Shown piece by piece: positions 57,488 to 64,000 of a stretch of 64,000 nucleotides of DNA. The translations under genes were made by a program, and so were the position numbers. The stretch is from CAYRHN01 sp964424115. Its GTDB lineage: Bacteria > Chloroflexota > Anaerolineae > Anaerolineales > Anaerolineaceae. The stretch is from assembly GCA_964424115.1 (NCBI GenBank), contig CAYRHN010000003.1:186001-250000 (forward strand), given 5' to 3'. Below the pieces are notes generated by a model that worked only from the letters and a program-made list of their open reading frames with translations, searched no databases and had not been told where the DNA came from. The number at the start of each line of letters is the position of its first letter. The first letter of the stretch is position 1.

Positions 57488-58510
57488 TCATCTACGCGAC
57501 GCTCCACAAGACTCGCGGATGATCAATTCGGTATCCATGATGATGTGCCGGGGTGGATTGATCCCATTCTCGATCAGATCAATCAGCAGGTCGGTGGCCT
57601 GCATACCGAGTTGAACGACAGGTTGGCGGATCGTAGTCAACGCCACATGGACAGGATAAGAGACCGGCAGATCGTCGAAGCCCACGAAAGCGATATCCTC
57701 GGGGATTCGCAGGCCGGCCTCGGAAGCGGCGCGCATGGCGCCAACCGCCATCACATCAGAGGCGGCGAAAACGGCATCCGGATGCAGCGGCAGCAGGCGC
57801 TGCATGGCGTAATAACTTCCCGTTTCGGTGAAATCTCCCTCAATGATCAGGGATTCGTCCACCGGCATACGGCGTTCCTGGAAGGCTTTTCGGTAACCGG
57901 CCAGCCGGTCAATGCCCACCGTGCTCTCGGAGGGTCCGGCAATGGTGGCAATGCGTTGGCGTCCCAGGCGGATCAGATGGGTCACGGCATTGTAGGCGGC
58001 GTTCACGTTGTCCACATCGACATAACTGACATTGTCGCTGCGGAAGGGGCGCCCCATCACCACGATCGGGATGTGCGCGTCGATCATGTGGCCGATGATG
58101 GCCTGGTCGCCGTTGTGCCCAGACTGGACCACCACGCCGTCCAGCAGCCCAGGGGTGGCCAGGCGCGGGAAGATCTTCTTCTCGTCTTCTTTGGTCTGGA
58201 CGAGGAAGAAGGTCAGGGTGTAGTTATGCTTGTTGCAGGCCTGGGCAACTCCCTTGGTGAAGTGCGAATAGTAGGGGTCGGTGAAGAGCAGGCTGACGGA
58301 GTGGGGGAGGATCAGGCCAAGGGTATAGGAGCGCTGGGATGCCAGGGCGCGCGCGGCGGCATGTGGATAATAGCCGGTCTGTTTAATGATCTCCAGGACG
58401 CGTTGGCGCACTGTGTCGCTGACATTGGGACTTTCGTTCACCACACGCGAAACAGTGGCGCGCGAGACGCCGGCTTGTTTGGCAATGTCATCAAGGGTCA
58501 GGGTAGGCAT
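57488..58510 (-). CDS. LacI family transcriptional regulator
   Basis: The product has 340 residues. The HTH starts L-D-D-I-A-K-Q-A-G-V-S-R-A-T-V-S-R-V-V-N and is followed by the hinge helix region. The periplasmic-binding-like effector domain spans ~60-340, with V-G-F-D-D-L-P near 273 as in sugar-responsive LacI proteins. GC-centred palindromes occur in front of its own gene, the transporter operon and the GH130 gene. This fits autoregulation and repression of the locus until the sugar is present. Effector unknown. Confidence 0.92.
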   Translation of the reverse strand: MPTLTLDDIAKQAGVSRATVSRVVNESPNVSDTVRQRVLEIIKQTGYYPHAAARALASQRSYTLGLILPHSVSLLFTDPYYSHFTKGVAQACNKHNYTLTFFLVQTKEDEKKIFPRLATPGLLDGVVVQSGHNGDQAIIGHMIDAHIPIVVMGRPFRSDNVSYVDVDNVNAAYNAVTHLIRLGRQRIATIAGPSESTVGIDRLAGYRKAFQERRMPVDESLIIEGDFTETGSYYAMQRLLPLHPDAVFAASDVMAVGAMRAASEAGLRIPEDIAFVGFDDLPVSYPVHVALTTIRQPVVQLGMQATDLLIDLIENGINPPRHIIMDTELIIRESCGASRR

Positions 58511-58526
58511 CGGGAGGCTCGAGAAA

Positions 58527-58540
58527 TGATAGCGCTTTCA
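58527..58540. promoter_or_regulatory. LacI-type operator in front of the regulator gene
   Basis: TGATAGCGCTTTCA is a palindrome with two mismatched pairs around AGCGCT, 17 bases upstream of the LacI start codon. It resembles the operator at 58610-58623 and suggests autoregulation. Confidence 0.55.
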
Positions 58541-58604
58541 CGTAAATCGTGCGAAATATGAGTCGAAATGGGTTTTGCGGGGTTATTTTCGTGCTTTTTT
58601 ATGC

Positions 58605-58623
58605 TATAATGAGAGCGCTCTCA
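58605..58623 (+). promoter_or_regulatory. -10 element and perfect LacI-type operator of the GH130 gene
   Basis: TATAAT at 58605-58610 runs directly into TGAGAGCGCTCTCA (58610-58623), a perfect 14-bp palindrome covering the expected start of transcription, about 60 bases before the GH130 start codon. Confidence 0.7.
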
Positions 58624-58684
58624 CAAAAAAGATTATACATTCTTCTTCCACAAAAGTCAACTAGTTTGCTAAAATTGGTGAAAT

Positions 58685-59665
58685 ATGAATACTCCTTCCG
58701 TTACAAATATCCCGAATATCCCCTGGGAGGAACGCCCATCCGGCTGTTCCGACGTCGTCTGGCGCTATTCCGCCAATCCGATCATCCCGCGCGACCTGAT
58801 CCCCACCTCTAACAGCATCTTCAACAGCGCCGTGGTGCCTTTCCGCGGCACCTTTGCGGGGGTCTTCCGCTGCGATAACCGCAAACGCGAGATGAACATT
58901 CACCGCGGTTTCAGCCAGGATGGGCTTTCCTGGCGCCTCGATCCCCAGCCGATCGAGTGGATCTACCCCGACTCTGAACTCAGCCGCTTTGAGCATCGTT
59001 ATGACCCGCGCGTGGTCTGGCTGGAAGACCGCTATTATGTGACCTGGTGCAACGGCTATCACGGCCCCACCATTGGCATCGGCTACACCTTTGACTTTGA
59101 GCAGTTCCACTTCCTGGAAAACGCTCTTTTGCCCTTCAACCGCAACGGCGTGCTTTTCCCGCGCAAGATCAACGGCAAGTACGTCATGCTCAGCCGCCCC
59201 AGCGACAACGGGCATACCCCCTTTGGGGATATCTTCCTCAGCCAGAGTCCCGATATGGTCTATTGGGGCGAACACCGCTATGTGATGGGGGTGAAAGGCG
59301 GCTGGCAAAGTACCAAGATCGGTGCCGGCCCGATCCCGATCGAAACCCCCGAGGGCTGGCTGCTCTTCTACCACGGCGTGCTGACTTCGTGCAACGGCTT
59401 TGTCTACAGCTTTGGCGCTGCCTTGCTGGACCTGGACCAGCCGTGGAAGGTGATCGCCCGCGGCGGGCCGTACCTGCTCTCGCCGCAGCGCCAGTATGAA
59501 TGTGTGGGCGATGTGCCCAACGTGGCTTTCCCCTGCGCCACCCTCTACGACCAGCCCACCGGGCGCATCGCCATTTACTACGGCGGCGCCGACACGGTCA
59601 CCGCCCTGGCTTTTGCCCGCTTGGATGAGGTGCTGGAATTCGTCAGGAACACTTCAGAGTTGTAG
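58685..59665 (+). CDS. GH130 family glycoside phosphorylase
   Basis: The product has 326 residues. Family signs: N-P-I-I-P-R-D near 33, Y-D-P-R-V-V-W-L-E-D with the conserved Asp near 107, K-I-G-A-G-P-I-P-I near 217, W-L-L-F-Y-H-G-V and Y-Y-G-G-A-D near 303. GH130 enzymes are five-bladed propellers that reversibly phosphorolyse beta-mannosides and related oligosaccharides in the cytosol. Which subfamily and linkage cannot be told by eye. The Opp-type importer and the LacI operator at the promoter suggest it processes the imported oligosaccharide. An ATG at 58685 is used; the ribosome site is weak. Confidence 0.9.
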   Translation: MNTPSVTNIPNIPWEERPSGCSDVVWRYSANPIIPRDLIPTSNSIFNSAVVPFRGTFAGVFRCDNRKREMNIHRGFSQDGLSWRLDPQPIEWIYPDSELSRFEHRYDPRVVWLEDRYYVTWCNGYHGPTIGIGYTFDFEQFHFLENALLPFNRNGVLFPRKINGKYVMLSRPSDNGHTPFGDIFLSQSPDMVYWGEHRYVMGVKGGWQSTKIGAGPIPIETPEGWLLFYHGVLTSCNGFVYSFGAALLDLDQPWKVIARGGPYLLSPQRQYECVGDVPNVAFPCATLYDQPTGRIAIYYGGADTVTALAFARLDEVLEFVRNTSEL

Positions 59666-59670
59666 TTCGA

Positions 59671-59712
59671 TCACAAAAAAAGACGCGGCAACGCCGCGTC
59701 TTTTTTTTGTGA
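59671..59712. terminator. Bidirectional terminator between GH130 and SDR genes
   Basis: AAAAAAAGACGCGGC (59675-59689) pairs with GCCGCGTCTTTTTTT (59693-59707) around a three-base loop, with T-tracts on both strands. It serves both convergent genes. Confidence 0.92.
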
Positions 59713-59724
59713 TGATTGATCCAA

Positions 59725-60483
59725 CTAGCCTCCGGCCACCCATCCGGCATCTGCTGAAACCACTGCGCCGTTGATGTAGCCGGCATCCTCCGAGGCCAGG
59801 AAGGCGATCACGCTGGCGATCTGTTCCGGTTCACCGGGGCGGGGGAGGGCGGTGAAGCGCGGCCCCAGGCGCGTGTAACCGAATTGTGAAGGATCGCCGC
59901 CCAGGGGAATGCCCGTGTTGATCCCACCGGGGGCCACTGCCACGCAGCGGATGCCGTCCGCGCCGTACATGAAGGCTGTGTTCTTGGTCAGGCCTACCAC
60001 ACCGTGCTTGGAGGTGGTGTAGGCTGCCCCGGCTGCGCCGCCGATCAATCCGGCCGCGGAGGTAAGGTTGACGATCACGCCGCTCTTCTGTTCCATCATG
60101 ATCGGGATGACGCGCCGGCTGGTGTACATCGGTCCGTACAAATTGACGCCCAGGACGCGGTTCCACACCTCGTCGGTCACCTCGCCGACCGGCATAAAGC
60201 GGTCGACAATGCCGGCGTTGTTCACCAGCACATCCACCTTGCCAAAGGTTTCCTTGGCGGTGTCGATCAGTTTGTTACAATCTTCCACTTTGGCAACATT
60301 GCCCTGCACCCCAACCACCTGGGTGCCTTTGGCTTTCAATTCGGCAACGAGGGCATCCAGGCGCGCCTGGTCAATTTCGCCGGCAACGATCTTTGCGCCT
60401 TCAGCGGCAAATCGCAGGGTGGTGGCTTTGCCAATCCCGGAGCCGGCTCCGGTGATCACAACGACTTTATCTTGGAAACGCAT
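59725..60483 (-). CDS. SDR family oxidoreductase (classical)
   Basis: The product has 252 residues from the ATG at 60483 (M-R-F-Q-D-K-V-V-V-I-T-G), with AAAAGGAG seven bases upstream. Motifs: T-G-A-G-S-G-I-G, N-N-A-G-I, catalytic Ser in N-L-T-S-A-A-G and the pair Y-T-T-S-K. The C-terminus I-N-G-A-V-V-S-A-D-A-G-W is normal for classical SDRs. Next to the carbohydrate locus it may oxidise a sugar or polyol, but this is inference. Confidence 0.9.
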   Translation of the reverse strand: MRFQDKVVVITGAGSGIGKATTLRFAAEGAKIVAGEIDQARLDALVAELKAKGTQVVGVQGNVAKVEDCNKLIDTAKETFGKVDVLVNNAGIVDRFMPVGEVTDEVWNRVLGVNLYGPMYTSRRVIPIMMEQKSGVIVNLTSAAGLIGGAAGAAYTTSKHGVVGLTKNTAFMYGADGIRCVAVAPGGINTGIPLGGDPSQFGYTRLGPRFTALPRPGEPEQIASVIAFLASEDAGYINGAVVSADAGWVAGG

Positions 60484-60705
60484 GGGACACTCCTTTTGGT
60501 CTAAAATACGAAACGGGTATCGGTTCGGTTTGAGAGGCAATCCCTTCGTTGAAACATGCCGAATATTTAATTATGTAATTGATATTATAGATAAAATTAG
60601 TCTTAATTGCAATAGGCAAATACTAAAAAATACCAGAGAAGCCGCAAACCTCTCGCATTCTCGTGCTATACTATAAAAATACTCGTCTGTTTCAGGAGGA
60701 ACCCT

Positions 60706-61713
60706 ATGCCTGTTTCCAATATCATGATCGATTTGATCAATGCTGTGCGGCGTATTTTTGGCGGGGGGCAGCCTGCTCCTAATCCTCCGGTAGAACCAGC
60801 CGGGCAAAAGCCCCTGCCGGTGACGCGCAAGGTGGATATGCTGGTCTTTGATCCCACCGTGCCCAGCGAAGGGCACCAGCACCTGAGCAGCATCATGAGT
60901 TGGAATGATCCGGACACCCTGGCGGATAATTTTGTGCAGGATATTCGCGACGTGTCCGACGGCTACGTCAATTACCAGATCGTGCGGCGCGTGCTGATCG
61001 ACGGTATGCCCGCCAAGCGGGACGGCTTCATTTATCAGCCGGACGAGTTCCTGCAGTGCTTACGCAACGGGTCGGGCTTCCACTCGCCCGATGAGGCGGA
61101 CGTGCAGCGCATCATGAACGAGAACGGCATTCTGCCGCGGGTGCAGAACGGCGACATCGACGAGGTGTGGATGTTTGGCCCGCCCTATGCCGGTTTCTAC
61201 GAGTCGCAGATGGCCGGGCCGGGCGCCTTCCGTGTCAATTCCGGCCCGCTGGGCGGTTGTGATTCCGCCGGGCGGCGTTTTGTGATCATGGGGTTCAACT
61301 TTGAACGCGGGCAGGGCGAGATGCTGGAGAGCATGGGCCACCGCAGCGAGGATACCCTCAAGTTCACCTTCCGCAACCTGGGCGGAGATGCCAACCTGTG
61401 GCAGCGCTACATCCGTTACGATAAGGTCTATCCGGGTAAGGCCGAGATGGGCAATGTCCACTTTGCGCCCAACAGCATTTCAGATTATGACTGGGGCAAC
61501 CCGCGCTCGGTGCCTTCCCGCTGCGATACCTGGTATAAGTTCCCCGACCTTTCCGGCACGGCGCGCATGGTCAGCTGCACCGAGTGGGGCAATGGGGATA
61601 TGCGCCTGCACCACCTGTGGTGGTTCCGCCACATGCCGCGCATCACGGGCCAGGCCAACGGCATCAGTTACAACTGGTGGGAGTATATCGTTGATCCCAA
61701 CCAGGTCAAATAA
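60706..61713 (+). CDS. Conserved protein of unknown function
   Basis: The product has 335 residues, with AGGAGG before the ATG. No signal peptide, but a Pro-rich stretch at 20-40 separates a short N-terminal helix from the main part. Distinct patches are D-E-V-W-M-F-G-P-P-Y-A-G-F-Y-E-S near 150, R-R-F-V-I-M-G-F-N-F-E-R-G near 188, M-G-H-R-S-E-D near 207 and G-N-V-H-F-A-P-N-S near 250. Similar uncharacterised proteins occur in Chloroflexi and Actinobacteria (from memory). Conserved Glu, His and Asp residues would fit an enzyme or a sugar-binding protein. The gap 60484-60705 holds its promoter area. Confidence 0.7.
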   Translation: MPVSNIMIDLINAVRRIFGGGQPAPNPPVEPAGQKPLPVTRKVDMLVFDPTVPSEGHQHLSSIMSWNDPDTLADNFVQDIRDVSDGYVNYQIVRRVLIDGMPAKRDGFIYQPDEFLQCLRNGSGFHSPDEADVQRIMNENGILPRVQNGDIDEVWMFGPPYAGFYESQMAGPGAFRVNSGPLGGCDSAGRRFVIMGFNFERGQGEMLESMGHRSEDTLKFTFRNLGGDANLWQRYIRYDKVYPGKAEMGNVHFAPNSISDYDWGNPRSVPSRCDTWYKFPDLSGTARMVSCTEWGNGDMRLHHLWWFRHMPRITGQANGISYNWWEYIVDPNQVK

Positions 61714-61796
61714 CGAGGCAGCCGCAATCTCTTTTACAGGATAAAACCTGTTCCTGGCTGTTAACTGTCAGCCGTTCGCTGGTTGCTGTATGCTGA

Positions 61797-61802
61797 TATA
61801 AT
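61797..61802 (+). promoter_or_regulatory. -10 element seven bases from the EamA start codon
   Basis: TATAAT ends seven bases before the ATG at 61810 and no ribosome site lies between, so the mRNA may be leaderless. Confidence 0.45.
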
Positions 61803-61809
61803 CGCCGGC

Positions 61810-62685
61810 ATGGTTTACTTATGGCTGGTCTCTTTTCTGTGGGCATTTTCCTTTGGGATCATTAAAGACACATTGACCGGGCTGGACGCCAATTTTGTTG
61901 CCCTGGCGCGCCTTGCCCTGGCCGCCCTGGTCTTTTTGCCGTTCCTGCGTTCCCTACGCGCCCGGCCGCAGGATACGCGCCTGCGCTGGCGTTTGCTGGC
62001 CACCGGCGCGCTGCAGTTTGGGCTGATGTACGTGGCCTATATTGCTTCTTTCCGCTTCCTCAAGTCTTACGAGGTGGCTCTCTTCACCATCTTCACCCCA
62101 TTGTATGTGACCCTTTTTGCGGATGCTTTGGAACGCCGTTTCCGCCTGCATTTCCTGGCGGCGGCGCTGTTGGCGGTGGCCGGAGCGCTGGTTGCCGGTT
62201 ACAAAGGCGGGGTGCGCTCCGATTTTTGGCTGGGATTCGGGTTGGTGCAGCTTTCCAACCTGGCTTTTGCCATTGGTCAGGTGGCTTACCGGTCGGTGAT
62301 GCAGCGTTATGGCGAAGGCCTGGGCGACCAGGATGTCTTTGGCTGGTTATACCTGGGTGGGGTGGGGCTGGCAGGCGCGGCGGCGCTGCTCTTCACCAAT
62401 TGGAGCGCCCTGGTGCTGCAACCCCAACAGGGATGGGCATTGTTGTACCTGGGCGTGATCGCTTCCGGCGCGGGCTTCTTCCTGTGGAACAAAGGCGCGC
62501 GGCAGGTCAACAGCGGCGTGTTGGCGGTCTTCAACAATCTCAAGGCCCCTTTGGCGGTGGCGGTTTCGCTGCTGGTGTTTGGCGAACAGGCCGACCCGCT
62601 GCCCCTGCTGCTGGGCGGCAGCATCCTGCTGGCGGCACTTCTCCTGGCCGGCTGGGCGCGCCCAGCGCGGATAGCAGCGGCTTGA
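61810..62685 (+). CDS. EamA/DMT family transporter
   Basis: The product has 291 residues with ten hydrophobic segments in two EamA repeats. The first opens W-A-F-S-F-G-I-I-K-D; the second starts near 150 with F-G-L-V-Q-L-S-N-L-A-F-A-I-G-Q. L-G-V-I-A-S-G-A-G-F-F-L-W-N-K-G-A is the typical end of the family. The ATG at 61810 is chosen over a TTG that overlaps the -10 element. Probably exports an amino acid or other metabolite; substrate unknown. Confidence 0.88.
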   Translation: MVYLWLVSFLWAFSFGIIKDTLTGLDANFVALARLALAALVFLPFLRSLRARPQDTRLRWRLLATGALQFGLMYVAYIASFRFLKSYEVALFTIFTPLYVTLFADALERRFRLHFLAAALLAVAGALVAGYKGGVRSDFWLGFGLVQLSNLAFAIGQVAYRSVMQRYGEGLGDQDVFGWLYLGGVGLAGAAALLFTNWSALVLQPQQGWALLYLGVIASGAGFFLWNKGARQVNSGVLAVFNNLKAPLAVAVSLLVFGEQADPLPLLLGGSILLAALLLAGWARPARIAAA

Positions 62686-62766
62686 TTCTCCATTTTGGCA
62701 GGCTCTTTTTAGTTGCCCTGCTTTTTGAAATAGGATAGAATTAACTTAATTTCACACCAGGCAACC

Positions 62767-64000
62767 ATGAAAAGATCCATATTCCAACACCGCGCAGCGT
62801 ACTGGCTGATCCTGGGGGGCTTGCTGATCATTGGGGCTTTAATAGTGTTTGCCTGTTCAACATCCAGCACGTTCACCCCTGCGCTGACCGGCACGGCTGG
62901 AAGCTCGCCAAAGGCCCTGCGCGTGGTGATGGATAACAATTACCCGCCCTACACCTTCCTGGACGATAACGGCAACCTGCAGGGCATTTTGATCGATGAG
63001 TGGGATTTGTGGTCGGCCACCACCGGCATTCCGGTGGAAGTGGTCGGCATGGATTGGGGCGAGGCGCTTCAGCGCATGCAGGCGGGCGAGTTCGATGTGA
63101 TCGACACGCTCTTCTTCAACGAGAGCCGCCAGAAGATCTACGAGTTCTCGGCTCCCTACGCCACCATGGATGTGCCAATCTTTTATAACAAGAATATTTC
63201 CGGCATCATCAACGCCAGGTCGTTGATCGGCTTCCGCGTGGCGGTCAAGGCCGGGGACGCTGCCATCGATTACTTGGAAAGCCAGGGAGTGACCGACCTG
63301 GTGGAATATCCCAGCTACCAGGCCATCATCCAGGCTGTTGCCGAGGGCAGTGTGGTGGTATTTGTGATGGACAGCCCGCCGGCGGAATACCTGCTCTATA
63401 AGAACGGTTTGCAAAATGAGTTCAACATCAGCCCGCCGCTCTACAGCGGGCAATTTCACCGCGCGGTGTTGAAGGGCAATACCAAGACCCTGCGCCAGGT
63501 GGAGGAGGGATTTGCCAGCATCCCTGCCAGCCAGCTGCGCGAGATCGAGCGGCGTTGGTTTGGTTCCACCCCCACCAGCACCAGTTACCTGGGTTGGGTG
63601 GCGGTAGTGCTGGGCGTTGGCCTGGTGATCGTGCTGGTGCTGGGGGCATCCAACTGGGCCTTGCAACGCATGGTCGGGCAGCGCACCACAGAATTGACCG
63701 AGACGATGCTGCACCTGGCGGAAAGCGAGGAGCGCTTCCGCCTCATCTACGATTTGGTCAACGAAGCCATCATCGTTGAAACGTTGGATGAGGGCAAGAT
63801 CGTGGATGTCAACCGTCGTTGCTGCGAGATGTACGGCTATACCCGCGAAGAATTGTGCACCCTGGACGTGGAAACCATCAGCGCCGGCTATCCGCCTTAT
63901 AGCAAAAAAGATGCCGCGGCCTGGATGAAAAAGGCCATGGAAGGCACGCCGCAGATCTTTGAATGGCTGGCGCGGCGGTCGGATGGTTCGCTGTTTTGGG
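62767..64000 (+). CDS. Membrane sensor with SBP_bac_3 and PAS domains (3' end outside window)
   Basis: At least 411 residues are visible and the frame is still open at the window end. An N-terminal membrane helix precedes a family-3 solute-binding domain (~48-265), with L-R-V-V-M-D-N-N-Y-P-P-Y-T-F near 50 and F-D-V-I-D-T-L-F-F near 110. A second membrane helix (~278-297) is followed by a short linker and a PAS domain from ~320 (E-R-F-R-L-I-Y-D-L-V-N-E-A-I). This is the layout of a periplasmic-sensing histidine kinase or diguanylate cyclase. The output domain lies beyond the window. Confidence 0.85.
   Translation, partial: MKRSIFQHRAAYWLILGGLLIIGALIVFACSTSSTFTPALTGTAGSSPKALRVVMDNNYPPYTFLDDNGNLQGILIDEWDLWSATTGIPVEVVGMDWGEALQRMQAGEFDVIDTLFFNESRQKIYEFSAPYATMDVPIFYNKNISGIINARSLIGFRVAVKAGDAAIDYLESQGVTDLVEYPSYQAIIQAVAEGSVVVFVMDSPPAEYLLYKNGLQNEFNISPPLYSGQFHRAVLKGNTKTLRQVEEGFASIPASQLREIERRWFGSTPTSTSYLGWVAVVLGVGLVIVLVLGASNWALQRMVGQRTTELTETMLHLAESEERFRLIYDLVNEAIIVETLDEGKIVDVNRRCCEMYGYTREELCTLDVETISAGYPPYSKKDAAAWMKKAMEGTPQIFEWLARRSDGSLFW

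Overview
The window looks like a chromosomal segment of a Chloroflexota bacterium, most likely class Anaerolineae. This rests on gene style, not on a marker gene: fairly high GC by eye, lipoproteins with Pro/Thr-rich linkers after the lipobox, very long secreted FG-GAP and parallel beta-helix proteins whose last residues resemble Y-L-P-A-hydrophobic-R, SGNH-like lipoproteins with a G-D-C motif, and many short palindromic intergenic repeats. I see no rRNA, tRNA, CRISPR array or phage.

Layout. 1-2.2 kb: the end of an Eis-like acetyltransferase, an XdhC-type maturation factor, and a 37-residue Lys-rich gene convergent with it. 2.3-17.8 kb (minus strand): a 1763-residue FG-GAP protein with an HExxH site; an operon pairing an HD/cyclic-nucleotide-binding protein with a 1512-residue protein made of two cyclase domains, a STAND-type ATPase and a complete family-5 solute-binding domain; a RAYT transposase remnant; and a beta-helix protein. 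18-27 kb: a DUF805 protein, a coupled ABC exporter operon whose ATPase has an in-frame TAG, a patatin with a cNMP domain, and a second beta-helix protein.

27-37 kb: two lipoproteins (SGNH-like and beta-propeller) whose domains recur fused in one protein at 33.8-35.8 kb, together with a methyltransferase, an M28 peptidase, RsgA, repeats and gene remnants. 37.4-43.5 kb (minus strand): an SDR / FAD oxidoreductase / membrane-protein operon, then a sulfur module (PocR-type regulator, sulfide:quinone-oxidoreductase-like flavoprotein, TusE/DsrC-like protein, DsrE-like protein). 43.7-51.4 kb (plus strand): a membrane acyltransferase, 76-bp tandem repeats, an ABC-2 exporter operon, a secreted Cys-pair repeat protein and a nitroreductase.

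51.4-59.7 kb is a carbohydrate locus: a five-gene Opp-type ABC transporter, a LacI regulator and a GH130 phosphorylase, tied together by three GAGCGCTC-type palindromes. Just beyond the transporter lies a gene-free stretch with an 11-bp direct-repeat box, a TTGACA/TAAAAT promoter, a 24-bp perfect palindrome at the expected start site and a hairpin terminator, read here as a candidate small-RNA gene. 59.7-64 kb holds an SDR dehydrogenase, a conserved unknown protein, an EamA transporter and the start of a membrane sensor.

The most unusual items are the cyclase/ATPase/solute-binding fusion with its cNMP partner, the candidate small-RNA unit at 51.44-51.59 kb, the split and fused SGNH/propeller pair, and the nonsense codon in the ABC ATPase.
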